Below, in pieces: positions 45,434-56,649 of a stretch of 64,000 nt of DNA (position 1 is the stretch's first letter; each line of letters begins with the position of its first letter). The stretch is from Dermacentor variabilis (Eukaryota > Arthropoda > Arachnida > Ixodida > Ixodidae). The stretch covers positions 228,269,265-228,333,264 of the forward strand of contig NC_134570.1 of the NCBI RefSeq assembly GCF_050947875.1, written 5' to 3'. The notes below the pieces were generated by a model. The model ran no database searches and was not told where the DNA came from. It was given only the letters and a program-made list of their open reading frames with translations. The translations under genes and the position numbers were made by a program.

Positions 45434-46120
45434 ATGAAAGGCCCAAGAAAGGCTCTGTGTAGAGACAGAGACATCGGCGACTATTCATTCCTTCTTGCGA
45501 ACATCAGAAATATAATAAAAAAGCGGGATATCATATCATGTTTAATGGACACGTGCATAGCCGATATGGATGTTTTAACCGAGACTTGGTCGTCAAATAA
45601 AGTCAAGAATTGCGATCTCTTTTCTCGTGAAAAGAAATATGCAGTGTACAGACATGACCGAAGTGACCGATCAGGAGTCGATGTTTTGTCGGTGTCGGTG
45701 ATCAGGAGTCGGTGTTTTGCAGGCATAAATTCTTACGTTGTCCCGATCCAATCAGAGCTTAAATTTCTCTGCACATACTTTACCTTAAACCATCACGGTG
45801 TCATTGTTTGTGCATGTTATCGGCCTCCGCTTTCTGCCACCATGCTCTGTGATGAATTGTAGGATAGTCTGAATAAAGTTGTGTCTCGATACCCGAAAGC
45901 GCCGATTTTTCTTATGGGTGACTTCAATTTTCCAGGTATTCAGTCGAACGATTCCCACCCCCTTGTAACTACTAATTCATCCGCGTGTGTACCCTTCATT
46001 GAACTCTGTTCCACATTTAATCTTTCCCAGCCGTTCAAGAACCAACTCGCGTCACCCCTTCGCGTGCAAACGTACTCGACCTTGTGCTCACCAGCCATCC
46101 CGGTTCGGTCTCTTCCCTAA
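45434..46120 (+). pseudogene. LN9 endonuclease
   Basis: Frame 45434-45862: LLANIRNIIKKRD (replacing the usual N-terminal Asn block), DVLTETW (catalytic Glu region) and VCACYRPP. Then TAG after CDEL, and 45881-46120 continues FLMGDFNFPGIQ (catalytic Asp-Asn). An internal tandem duplication, VDVLSVSVIRSR, near 45690 adds residues. The last block (DHLTIHFTTP) is at 46130. Confidence 0.8.
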
Positions 46121-48279
46121 CCCTACTGCCAGGTGATCACCTTACAATCCATTTTACTACGCCATCGCGCTCGCGCCGCACATCGAAACATTCGAAAATA
46201 ATCCGCGATTACGGGAGAGCAGACTTTCAAGCCATTAATACTGCTTTGGAAAAGTTCGTTGACGAGTTCTTTCCCCAGTTCTGGGAACGCACAGTGCAAG
46301 AGAACTGGCAGTTATTTCAAACGCAAGTCAAAGCGCTCATCGATAAAGATATTCCGCTGCGAAGCATATCTAGCATGAGACGTTCGCCGTGGTTCAACCT
46401 ATCGTAAAGACGCTTGCTAAACAAGAAAAAGCGCATGTTCCGCCGCTGCAAGAAACTTACGACAGACAGAGCAAGGCTGGCTTATCAATCTACCGCTGCG
46501 GAATATAAACGAGCTCTCAATGGTGCTAAACACAATTATTTTCGTTCAACCCTTCCTTCTTTACTTACTTCAAATCCACGTAAATTTTGGAACGTTATCG
46601 GCATGCGCGAATCTGATGAAGCTCGCTTGAAGAACGATCGAGGATTCTTTGTCTCAAATAAATAGTGCTGTATCTTACTCAATGACACATTTTCACCATC
46701 TTTTTCACATTTGCACCAAAAACCGTTCCTATTATTTCTGCACCTGACTTCTTTCAAATGGACCCTATCCTTATCGACTGGGTAGGCATTTCTAAACTCA
46801 TTCAAGCTGCGAAACTTTCATCGTCAGATGGTACCGATGGTATTAACTACAAGTTTTTTTTTAAAAAAACACCCATACTTATTCAACCATTATACTACCG
46901 TATGTCTCTTTTCTCAGTCATTGCAGAGCGCCACGTTGCCGGACGACTGGAAGGTGGGAAAGGTGGTTCCGGTGCATAAATCTGCTGATGTTCATAGCCC
47001 CCACAACTACAGGCCTATCTCATTAACATCAATTCCATGCAAGCAGCTTGAACATATAATATATTCTACCCTAATGTCGCATCTCTAATCGAACTGTTTC
47101 TTCACACCTAATCAGCATGGTTTTCGCAAACACCACTGCTGCGAAACTCAACTGGTCGCGTTTACAAATAACTTGTTTTCCATTTTGGATTGTTCATCAT
47201 TTCTGGATTGCATTTTCTTTCGATTTTGCGAAAGCATTTGATACTGCGTCACATCAAGTACTACTTTTCAAGGTTAGTAAACTAAATCTTGATACTAATC
47301 TGATGAAGTGGATCGAGTGCTTTTTGCAGGGCCGTACCCAGTACATTTCAATTAATGATTGTGACTCACTTTGTATGCCCTGTAACATCTGGAGTTCCCC
47401 AAGGCTCCGTAATAGTTCCTCTGCTTTTCTTGATTTCTATTAATGGCCTTTCTGATTCGATTGACTCACAAATTAGACTACGCTAATGACTGCGTATTAT
47501 ATAGACAAATATCTAAACCTTCTGATGCAGCCACTCTTCAATCTGATCTGGATAACATCTCCACTTGGTGTCACCCCTGGTCTATGAAACTAAATATTGG
47601 TAAGTGCAAAGCAATGAGAATAACGCGAACGTCTAACCAGTCTTCATGCACGTACTTCCTTAATAACTCTTCTTTAACTGCAGTCTTTGATTATAAGTAT
47701 CGTGGCGTATACATTACCGCCAACCTGTCATGGAAAACGCACGAAGCACATATCACTAATAATGCTAGCCGCACATTTGGTTTCCTTCGCCGTAATTTTT
47801 CCCTGGCTCCTGTGTCCCTAAAACTACTTGTGTATAATACTTTTGTGCGCCCGAGACTAGGGTACGCTTCTTCCGTTTGGGATCTCCGCACCAAATCACT
47901 CCTACAAGTCCTCGAATCCATCCTAAATCGTTCTGTTCGTTTTATACTTTCTCATTATTCTCGTTCAGCCAGTGTAACGCTTATGAATAAAACATTACAT
48001 CTCCCTGACCTTTCTCTACGCCGTCGTATTTCTCGCTTATGCCTCTTTCACAAAATATATTTCACCAATGACACTCTAAAGCAATCACTCTTTATTACTC
48101 CCACTTATTTTTCATCCCGCATAGACCACCGGTTCAAAGTTCGCGTGCCAAGCTGCAGGACTAATCTTTATTTTGATTCGTTTGTTCCGAAGACGGACTG
48201 GAACTACCTTCCTGCCTCCGTCGTGTCTATCGCAGCACCCGAAGCCTTCAATTATACTGTATACGATCATGTCCATTAA
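46121..48279 (+). pseudogene. LN9 linker and reverse transcriptase
   Basis: Pieces in order: the linker (46194-46665), SSDGTDGINYKFF (RT 0/1, about 46820), VGKVVPVHKSADVHSPHNYRPISLTS (46828-47088), DFAKAFDTASHQVL (motif A, 47200s), GVPQGS-like remnants near 47390, YANDCVLYRQI (motif C with Asn for the first Asp, 47480s), LSWKTHEAHITNNASRTFGFLRRN and VRPRLGYASSVWD (to 48279). The loss of a catalytic Asp (YAND for YADD) and the frameshifts make it inactive. Confidence 0.82.
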
Positions 48280-48398
48280 CATGCCTACTACAAATGTATT
48301 GCTGTACACCCAGTTGCATTCTTGTATTCTTGTATAGCCACTCCTCTCTGTAACGCCGAACGGCCCTGAGAGTAAATAAATGAAATGAAACGTATTCG

Positions 48399-48847
48399 CC
48401 GCATTTTTCACCGAGTCCTTTCCCGTGTGTGCTTTGCCTTGTTATGCGAGCTTTATTGATTTGCATTGTCGCTGGATCAGTGGCATCTTACGCGTGACGG
48501 TTTGCATGCATGCAATTGATCGCATTGCGGGAGCGCAGCCATCCTTGCAGGCGAAATGCGTTGGAGCTCATTGCCTCAGATGACGCTGACTCCCGCAAGA
48601 AACGGTTAGTTGTATTTGCTACGTACGTGCTATGGCTGTTTTCTCGTGGAACGCGGTGCGTTGTCAATTTATCCGCCCCCAAGAAAAGCAGCAGCAGCTG
48701 CAAACAGCGCTCGTTCCTGCTTTCAGAATTTGAGACCCGTATACGGCCGGGTCATGCGGTATCCGCTATGTACCCAAGCACTGGCCCAGCTTGCCTTGCC
48801 ACTGGCCATGCGAACACTGCGTCCTGCGAACTCGAACAAGCGGTAGG
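48399..48847 (-). repeat. repeat R, copy R2 (inverted), second part
   Basis: The complement matches R1 at 10903-11122 and 17087 to about 17315 without interruption. It shows the GY3 empty site (ATAGCACGTACGTAGC on the complement) near 48625-48645. Confidence 0.88.
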
Positions 48848-48881
48848 TCATCGGACGCATACGATCTTATTCCATATAATT

Positions 48882-49108
48882 GTGGGGTTTTGCGTGCCAA
48901 AACCACGATCTCATTATGAGGCATGCCGTAGTGGACCCCGGAATGATTTGGGCCACCCGGAGTTCTTTAACGTGCACCTAAATCTAAGTACACGGGAGCT
49001 TTCGCATTTCTCCCCCGTCGAAATGCGCCCGTCGTGGTCCGAATTCGAACTCGGCGATCTCTTGCTTACCAGCCCAGCACCATTGCCACTAAGCAACCAC
49101 GACGGGTA
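48882..49108 (-). mobile_element. tRNA-derived SINE (Ruka-like), copy c
   Basis: Plus strand reads GTGGGGTTTTGCGTGCCAAA ... CCACGACGGGTA. The tRNA-like head is at the right end with B-box-like GAGTTCGAATTCGG (complement). The best preserved copy of the three by eye. Confidence 0.8.
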
Positions 49109-50523
49109 AAACGAAGCATGTGTCGGCGAACGAAGGAGAAAGGTGCACTCCAACACAGAGAACGGACCAGTCACTGGAGAACGGACCAGTTTATAAAACA
49201 GTTTTTAGTCTCCCTGTATAAATGAGGGATGTGCGTGCTTCTGAAATGACAACAGGCATTACTATGCAATTTTGCCGCAACACGAACCGCAGCGCACAAT
49301 TGCCGCGACAGCCGTGCAGCAACGCCGAGCAACATTCGCCTTCAACTTCCGACATGCTTGACACGCTTTCTCTCTGATCCGGCTCGCCAAACGGGCAGGC
49401 ATAGCGCAACACTGCGATTCGATGCCACAATGCAGAAATTTGAGCGCGGCACTAAGCGAAAGTGCCCCGGTGGTAGCCATGTTTTGTTCATTTGAAGAGT
49501 TTCAAATGGCTTCGAATAGGTATTAAAGAAAAGGAAATCAACCGGGAGTACTAAAACGTGCCGCGAGCCCTTGCGTTTTTGCCGCGTGTTGGGCCGCCAC
49601 GTCCGCTTCAATCGCGTTGGGGCGTGCTCCCTCCTATGTTTCTTTGCTGCACGCGAAAAATCTTAATACGTGCTGCGGCGAAGGGAAAAAAGGAGAGCAG
49701 GAAACCAAGTCATGACCGTCGTGACATTCAACTTACGTGATCGCACTTACCCAACGTTTTCCCATGGCATGCATGTGCGACCAGACTTCCACAATTTCAG
49801 TTCGCATACTCGAAGGGAGAATCCAACGCGAATACAGCAAACACAGTGCTCATTATTTGCGTGCATGGCGCTGTATTATCAGTTTCAATAAACTTTACTG
49901 TAAGTACCGAAGCTTCAATTATTCCTCATCACATGCGACGCGTTTCCCTACACGTGCAATCTGTGGCATTGTATCGCAATGCGAATTCGCTTTCGATGCG
50001 TTACGCGGTAACTGAGGAACGAATGAGCAATTTTGCAGGCAACTTATAGCTCACGTTCGAAGCGGCCGTCACACCAAAAAAAGGCTTGGAGTAGGCATCG
50101 GTGTTAAAGCAGTACGGCCCCTGTGAATGACGTGTGGACAGATACCCGAGCTTGCCAGATCCCGCTGTTTGGCTTCGCTCATTTGTCGCAGCGCAGTGAC
50201 ATCGTAGTTAGTGAATGGTAAGGCGATTGCTGCATTCTAAAATGGCCACACGGCGACGATCGCCAAGCCTCACAAGAACCGCCTCGCAACTGCGCCGTAA
50301 CAAAGATAGCAAACGCGGCCAGTGTTGTCTGATCATTATGCCCCTAGAATAGCGCCGATTTGCTCAAAAAAGCTCTAAGCAGTGAAGTTAGCTGTGCTAG
50401 GTCAGTCTTGTATCGGTTGTATAGCGGCACGGCAGTCACGAGTTGCATAAGGCGCATGCATTTCATGACCACAGGTGAGCGCAAACAGCGAGGCGCAGCT
50501 GGGTAGCCCGCCCATGCACCCAC
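49109..50523. other. no gene recognised
   Basis: No supported gene. 49560-49650 resembles part of repeat R (GGGCCGCCAC and GCTCCCTCCTAT blocks shared with 17650-17720). The remaining frames are short. Confidence 0.4.
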
Positions 50524-50640
50524 CTTTCGTTTGAGCACTGGGGTGGAGCAGACGGTTTGCTTCAACTGGTTCACGTCCTGCGTGTCGCCCTTGACCTCCT
50601 TGAGGCACGACACCATTGTTGACTCGAATGCCTGCTTGGC
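50524..50640 (-). CDS. candidate host internal exon (39 codons)
   Basis: 117 bases, phase 0 at both ends. It is preceded on the minus strand by a pyrimidine-rich CCCCTCTCTTTCTCTTT and an AG acceptor, and followed by the donor AAG|GTGGGT. The peptide (AKQAFESTMVSCLKEVKGD, then QLKQTVCSTPVLKRK) is charged and helical in look, and codons are strongly G/C-ending, unlike the repeats around it. I do not recognise the protein. No neighbouring exon is found in the window, so the gene would have long introns, or this is a retained fragment. Confidence 0.4.
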
Positions 50641-50699
50641 CTTGGAAGCCGTAAAGAGAAAGAGAGGGGTTTATCGTGAGGCAAAGCTAAAAGAAACCA

Positions 50700-50766
50700 T
50701 AGTCGGGGTTTTACGTGTGACGTAATCGGAGCGAGGCCCAACCCAATGAACTACCGCGGCGGGTAG
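50700..50766 (-). mobile_element. SINE remnant, internally deleted
   Basis: GGGGTTTTACGTG and, 40 bases on, CCGCGGCGGGTA: the two ends of the SINE family with almost all of the middle missing. Confidence 0.55.
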
Positions 50767-51602
50767 GGAAAGACGTGAGGCCGCTCAGGAGAGGGGGAAG
50801 TCTATTACAAGACATGCATAGAAAGCAGAGACAAAACACGATAAGCACTAAAGCATTAAATCCTTTGTTCATTCTCTATAACCCACCCCTTATGTAACAC
50901 CCCCCTTTTCGGTAGTCTTTAAGGTGATTAAATCAAGTGAAATAATATGAAACCTCCTCTGAGCTTCTTCTCATGTGAGCCTCTTCACATAAAAGTAGCT
51001 CATGTGAGCTATTTCCATGTGTTTTTAAAGATTTACATGGCTTTCCCCACCTGACAGCAGAGTATTTTTTGCCACGGACCCAAAATATCTTTTTTTTTTC
51101 ATGAATGGAGAGTATAAATAGTCAATACGCGCCGAAGAGATGGTCACTGATAGCGCAGCGATAACCGGCGATAAACGGAAATTATTGTACGGGTATGTGT
51201 TGTGGGCTGGCGATATATTATTGGCATCTCCTTTGTAACGAGGCGGTGACCAATAAGCCTGTTTCAGTTAATCAGTTATGCTATACATGCGTTTTATTCT
51301 AACATTGTCGTATACATCCTAATATTTTCTAATCACAGGCGAAAGCATACCACCGCGCCGCCTGCCGTCAGCGCCTCAATGACATGTGAAGTGAATGTCA
51401 AGTGAGATCACGTGCCGAACCATCTGATTGAGGGCCATCGCGGAATTTCGGTTGATTGAAAAAGTTTTACGCGACAGGCGCTCGTTCTTTGTTTTGATTT
51501 TATGGTTTTACACGAAGGCCTACATCAGCGTATGCAATGTTTCTCTCGCCCGATGTGAGTTAGATTTTACTCTACATACTATCGCAGAAATGGAGAGCCT
51601 GG
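50767..51602. other. no gene recognised
   Basis: 50870-50950 (TCTTTAAGGTGATTAAATCAA) resembles a LINE 3' end. TATAAATAG at about 51113 followed by a GC-rich stretch and CCAATAAGCC could be a decayed LTR or promoter. Neither can be assigned. Confidence 0.35.
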
Positions 51603-51627
51603 TCATCAGCATCATCGCCAGGTAATT

Positions 51628-51825
51628 TTATGTCCGCTGCAGGACGAAGGCCTCTCCCTGCGGTCTCCAATTACCCCTTTCCTGCGGCAACTGATTCCAA
51701 CTAGCGCCTGCGAATTTCGTAATTTCATTGCCCCACCTAGTTTTCTGCCGTCCTCGACTGCGCTTCCCTTCTCTTGGCACCCATGCTGTAACTCTAATGG
51801 CGCACTGCTTAGCTGCCCTACGCAT
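51628..51825 (-). pseudogene. LN10 C-terminal region
   Basis: RVTAWVPREGKRSRGRQKTRW, GASWNQLPQERGNW and the terminal GEAFVLQRT. It matches the LN2 C-terminus (8100-8296) closely. This basic region is typical of tick RTE elements. The stretch 51830-52560 between this and RT is highly eroded and has local duplications. Confidence 0.8.
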
Positions 51826-52564
51826 TACATGACCTGCCCAACTCCAGTTTTTCTCTGGATGTCAATAACAATGTAAGCTATCCCTGTTTACTGTCTGATC
51901 CCCACAGCTCTCTTCTTACCTCTTAACGTTATGCCTAACCTTTTTAACTCTTTAAGTCCTTAACTTGTTCTCAAGCTTCTTTTTCAGCCTCCAAGTTTCT
52001 GTCCGCTATGTTAGCGCCGATAGAATGCAGTGATTGTGCACCTTTTTTTTCGATGATTATGGTAAGCTCCCACTCAGGATCTGGCAATGCCTGCCGTAAG
52101 CACTCCATTCCCAATTTTATTTTTGTGTAAATTCATGATCTGTAAATTCTGTAAATTTTATTTTTCTGTAAATTCATGATCAGGGACCTTGTGAGTAATT
52201 GACGTGGATAGACGTACTCCTTCACAGTCTCTGACTCAGAGGCTGACTCAGTCTCAGAGGCTGACTGGCGATCCTGAATTCTTGTTCCCTCGCCAGGCTA
52301 AGGATCATCACCGTTCTCTTTTGCGTATTAATCTTCAACTCCACTCTCACGCTTTCTTTGTTAAGGTGCTCAATCATATGTTGTAATTTCTCCCAGTGTT
52401 TCTGAACAGGACAATGTTATCTGAAAACCGAAGGCTACTAAGATATTTGCCGTTGATCCTGACTGCTAAGCATTCCCACTTTAATAGCTTAAATACTTCT
52501 ACCAAGCACGCAGGGAATAGCATTGGAGAGATTGTGCCTCCTTGTCTGACCCATTTCCTTATAG

Positions 52565-53301
52565 CTATCTTTCTACTTGTGTAGAATTAAGGTAGCTGTA
52601 GAACCTGATATTTTTGAAGGTATTTACGTAATTGTTCTGTACTCCTCGATTATGTAATGCATCTATGGCTGCTGGTATTTCTACTGAATCAAATGGCTTT
52701 TCGTAATCTATGAAAGCCATATAGAGAGGTTGAATGTGTTCTTCAGATTTCTCGATTACTTGATTGATGACACGGATGCGATCCATTGTAGAATATCCCT
52801 TCCTGAATCCAGCCTGTTCTCTTGGTTTACTGAAGTCAAGTGTTGCATTTATTGTATAGGAAATTACCTTGGTGTATACTTTATACAATACTGAACACAA
52901 GCTAATAAGTCTATAATTTTTCAACTCTTTAGCGTCTCTTTTAGTGTGGAATGGTATAACGTTGGCATTCTTCATTGGCTTTGCCTGTGAATGACCGCAA
53001 GATTTTCAAGCATATCTCTTCCATTTTTGATTAAATCGACTGTTATTCTATCTTCCCCTGCCGCTTTTCCCCGGGTCATACCTTGCAAGGTTCTTCTAAC
53101 TTCATCGCTAGTTATAGAAGCCTGTTCATTGCTGCTTCGAATGAAGATAGCGTCGCTGCTCTGGGCACTGCACAGATCCGTATAAAATTCTTCCGCTGCT
53201 TTTACTATATCTTCGAAATTGTTAATGATATTACCCTGCTTATCTTTCAGTGCATACGACATGGCTTGTCCTTTGCCAAGTTTTTTTCTCACTGATTTCA
53301 T
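52565..53301 (-). pseudogene. LN10 reverse transcriptase, N-terminal half
   Basis: Two frames meeting at about 52972. KSVRKKLGKGQAMSYAL, EVRRTLQGMTRGKAAGEDRI (RT 0/1) then NANVIPFHTKRDAKELKNYR and FIDYEKPFDSVEIPA (motif A, with YEKPFDS for YEKAFDS). A frameshift at the WKNA block separates them. RT motifs B and C lie further left in eroded sequence (GDTISPML-like near 52540). Confidence 0.8.
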
Positions 53302-54478
53302 GATGCGTCGATTTTTTACTGCTTCTCAGTCTTCCCTTAGTTGTAATTTCGAATATCCTTTTCTCCTTGTTGATCAGTTTTGATAGTTCCGCGAATTATA
53401 ACCAATTTCTTGAATTAAACACTATCATGCTTTGCCATTTCTTTATTAGGTCCTTGGTTAGTCGGGAGTGCTTACGTACTGGTTGCCTTTGTGCCTTACC
53501 TCCCACTTCAATTGCTGCTTCTGAAACCTCCCTAGCCATTACTTCTATGTGATCTTCATGTCTCTATTGTAAAGAGAGCTTACGTACTGGTTGCCTTGGT
53601 GCCTTACCTCCCACTTCAATTGCTGCTTCTGAAACCTCCCTAGCCATTACCTCTATGTGATCTTCATGTCTATATTGTAAAGCTGTGTATTTATTTGCAA
53701 GCACCAGCCTGAAGTGATCTACATTTAGCCTTACTGCGTCTAGGTTGGCCTGTTTCTTCTTGACTAATTTTACTCTTTCTCTCTTCAGCTTGAGGGAAAT
53801 GCTAAACCTCACTAAGCTATGATCCGTGCACTTTACCCTACTTAACACTTTCACATTCTATACTATGCTGGAATCGATAGAGAGTATGAAATCTATTTCT
53901 TTTCTTGTTTCTCCATTAGAGCTTTTCCAGGTCCACTTTCTGTTGCTACGCTTCCTGAAAAAGGTGTTCGTTATTCTCAGCTTATTCCTTTCTGCGAATT
54001 CTACCAGCACCTCTAATATAGCGTTTCTAGAATAGACGCCGTAGATGCCAATTTACTGTTCAGCCGCCTGCTTTTCTCGCACTTTTGCATTGAAGTCCCC
54101 CATTACTACTGTATACCGAGTTTACACTTTTATCATCACGAATTCAACTTCTTCAGAAAACTGATCTACTTCCTCATCGTCGTGACTGGATGTTGGAGCG
54201 TAGGCTTGTACTACCTTAAATCTATACCTCCTATTCAGCTTTCTTATGACTACTGCTACCTCCTCATTAATGCTGTAGAATACGTCGATGTTGCCCGCTA
54301 TGTCTTTATGGATTAGGAATCCTACTCCGCATTGTCTCTTATGTGGAAGTTCTCTGTAGCGGAGGACGTGGCCGTTAGTGAGCACTGTATAAACCTCACC
54401 AGATCTTGTAGCGAGCCTCACCTGCTCTTCTAACCTCACTAAGGCCAATATCACACGCAATGCTTGACAATTTCTCAA
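53302..54478 (-). pseudogene. LN10 endonuclease and linker
   Basis: 54122-54478: RLEEQVRLATRSGEVYTV, GVGFLIHKDI and FKVVQAYAPTSSHDDEEVDQF, the central endonuclease. 53564-53854: KCTDHSLVRFSISLKLKRE, the last endonuclease block (SDH motif as TDH), then the linker. The segment between 53860 and 54120 (GDFNA-like block near 54090) is frameshifted. Confidence 0.78.
53470..53685. repeat. 108 bp tandem duplication in LN10
   Basis: GCTTACGTACTGGTTGCC starts at 53470 and again at 53578. The two 108 bp units differ at only a few positions, so the duplication happened recently, after insertion. Confidence 0.85.
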
Positions 54479-54720
54479 AGAATCCTGCTAAGCCAGCTCC
54501 ACTCTAAAGTATACCAAAGGACCTTAGCGCCCTCTGCCGCTTCGCAGGTCTGACAGCCGCTGTGGCCAGGTGCTCTGCAGCTGCCAAGGACCGAGGGCCA
54601 TGGCTCAGTTGTAGAGGTCTTGAGGGAGGTAGCACGGTATCGTGTACAAAAGCCCGACTCGTTAAATCCCAGCAGCAAATTTTGAAGCGCATACAAAATC
54701 ACAAGTTCCACTCTAAAGTG

Positions 54721-55103
54721 TAATGCTGTCGAATACGTAAAAGCGAGATGTACTCGCCTAATGCAGCCGCATGGCAAGACGGCATATCCCATACATTGAC
54801 AGCGTTTAGTTTGTTTGAACATGTGGAGAGATCTTGGTCGTTGATGTTCGGATTTATTTTTATTTTTTTTACAGTGAGCTCCCTAGTAGCAATCGTATGC
54901 GTGCCCTGAATGCTTTTCCAGGAGGGGGGCCTGGGCGGCTTACGTCCGTATCGCCGACAATGGACAGAAATGAAAACGGGTAGGGGCGAGGAGTGCAATA
55001 GTATGGCGACGGTGCTTTTGCAATGAAGACGGGTAGGAGGAAAGAGGGAAAATGTGGCGCCTGTGCCTCTGTGGTTATGACGGCACGCTCGCCGGAGGCA
55101 CCG
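54721..55103. other. no gene recognised
   Basis: Contains a local near-duplication, AACGGGTAGGGGCGAGG and GACGGGTAGGAGGAAAG (about 54975 and 55028). No supported gene. Confidence 0.4.
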
Positions 55104-55277
55104 TTCATAGTAAGGTTTCTTACAGCACAACACAAGGACAAAAAAGGTATAAAACGACGACACGGCGCTGATTCTCAGCTGGTTGAGAGTCAACAGTTGA
55201 GAGTCGGCGCCATGTCTTCGTTTTATACCTTCTTTTGTCCTTGTCTTGTGTTCCGCTGTAACAAACCTTACTATGAA
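55104..55277. repeat. long imperfect foldback (inverted repeat)
   Basis: Left arm from TTCATAGTAAGGTTTCTTAC and right arm ending TTACTATGAA are complementary over about 80 bases with small gaps. The centre is near 55190 (GGTTGAGAGTCAACAGTTGAGAGTC). It includes GGTATAAAACGA on the left and its complement on the right. Confidence 0.78.
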
Positions 55278-56125
55278 TTCCAACCAACTGGCGCAACTTG
55301 CCGTTTTTATGGCGGTACTGTCGTCGCCGCCGCAGCAGATGCACGGGAGCAGGGGTGACCACGGCGGCGTTTGTGTCGGCGTAGTGTGGTGGCACACGCC
55401 GGAGAAACGAGTTCAGGGACGTCTACAGCAGAAGCGCAAATACAACAAGCGGCAGCAGGACCGTGCAAATTCGGAGAATTGTGCGCGCCCTAAACAGTTT
55501 CTCTGGTAATCCGTCCCCATATGAGTGTTGTGGCCCTACGTATATTTATTTATTTATTTTACTTTCTCGCAAGCAACGTGCGCGCAGGCCTGTACTCATC
55601 GTTCGGTTCAGTCAGATCGTTATCTTTGGTCATCTACGTCCAGAAAATGGGGCTTCGTGATCTGTATACCGGGATGTTGCAAGCATCTTCTTCACTAGAC
55701 TTCCCAGCAACCACGCTGCTTGATAACTCTCTGTAGCAGCTTACGATTTACCGCCCTCGAACTTCGGAATCAGCGCGTACGTTTATTAGCCTGCATAAGA
55801 AGCTTATCGTACCGAGCAGTCGTGCCGCGTTCCCATACGCCGCAGTGCACATTAACACGGAGGATATCTTGCTGCAATTATCTATTTTTAGCGTAGAAAA
55901 TGCCCGAAAATGACAAAACAACACAAAAATCACCACCCCTTCCAGTTCGTGAAGATCGGCGAACAGTGAAGCTGTGTTAGTTACACCGAGTGTCACACCC
56001 TGCAAGTCAAACTTCGCAAGCACTCTATATTGTAAATCTTCCTCAAGAGTACGCACTACTCGTGGTCTTCCCATACACTCTAAAAACTAGGAAGGGTATC
56101 GCAGGAGTGAAGCGGCCGATTTAAG
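55278..56125. other. no gene recognised
   Basis: No supported gene. A short (TATT)n lies near 55542-55558. Confidence 0.4.
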
Positions 56126-56527
56126 GCTCATTGACACCGGCTACTTTAGAAGGTCGCGCGACTATTTGCGACTCGCGTCCAAAAAGCGACCGAAGGCGAC
56201 TGATGTTCACACCGGCAAGCCCGGCTGAACGCGACCCGCAAGTCGCAATCCCGGAGATAATCATTCTCAGCGAGAACTGTCGGAATCTATGGTGGCGTGC
56301 GCTTTGTATTTGCCGCGACGCGAGAGGAGGCCGGATGTAGACACATGAAAGATCACTTACGGTGGGCCGCTGATTGGTTTATGTTTTGCGACCACGGTCG
56401 CGCGACTTGAAAATCGAGCAGCGAGTGTTTGGCCCAAACTGGTCGCTTTTCGAGAAAAGCGACCACTTGCGACCATTTGCGACTAACTTGGTCGCCCGAC
56501 CACTGTCGGTCGCCGGTGTGAATGAGC
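56126..56527. mobile_element. 402 bp MITE with terminal inverted repeats
   Basis: Ends GCTCATTGACACCGG and CCGGTGTGAATGAGC are inverted copies with one mismatch. The interior is rich in TGGTCGC/GCGACCA words and has further inverted homology (AAAAAGCGACC near 56175, GAAAAGCGACC near 56453). There is no coding capacity. The flanks TTTAAG and ATCTTC give no clear target duplication, so the superfamily is not assigned. Confidence 0.72.
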
Positions 56528-56649
56528 ATCTTCAAAGCGTTGTTTTACGCTGGCAAAATGTCGAGTGGAGTGAAATGCGTTGTTCACTCCGTCACAAAGG
56601 AGAGAGTGAAACGTGCTTTTCACTCTGCCCTTCTCAGAGAGAGTAGAAT

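Larger units (their letters stand above)
45434..48398 (+). mobile_element. LN9: CR1/Jockey-like LINE, endonuclease to 3' end
   Basis: Plus-strand LINE with endonuclease and RT. It ends AGAGTAAATAAATGAAATGAAACG (48372-48395 approximately), a tail form common in CR1/L2-type LINEs. The 3' end meets repeat R at 48399. Several stops and frameshifts. Confidence 0.85.
51603..54720 (-). mobile_element. LN10: RTE-like LINE
   Basis: Minus-strand RTE LINE from endonuclease to tail, related to LN2. The 3' end (51603-51640) reads, on the minus strand, CAGCGGACATAAAATTACC and a GATGATGCTGATGA tail. A probable 5' UTR runs to about 54720, and the sequence CCACTCTAAAGT occurs at 54499 and 54709. Coding parts: 54122-54478, 53564-53854, 52565-53301, 51628-51825. 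It contains a 108 bp tandem duplication. Confidence 0.85.

Noticed and set aside
50344..50616. 90-codon single-exon gene
   Set aside because: Only the part before the GTGGGT donor has coding-like codon use; the rest of the frame reads into likely intron.
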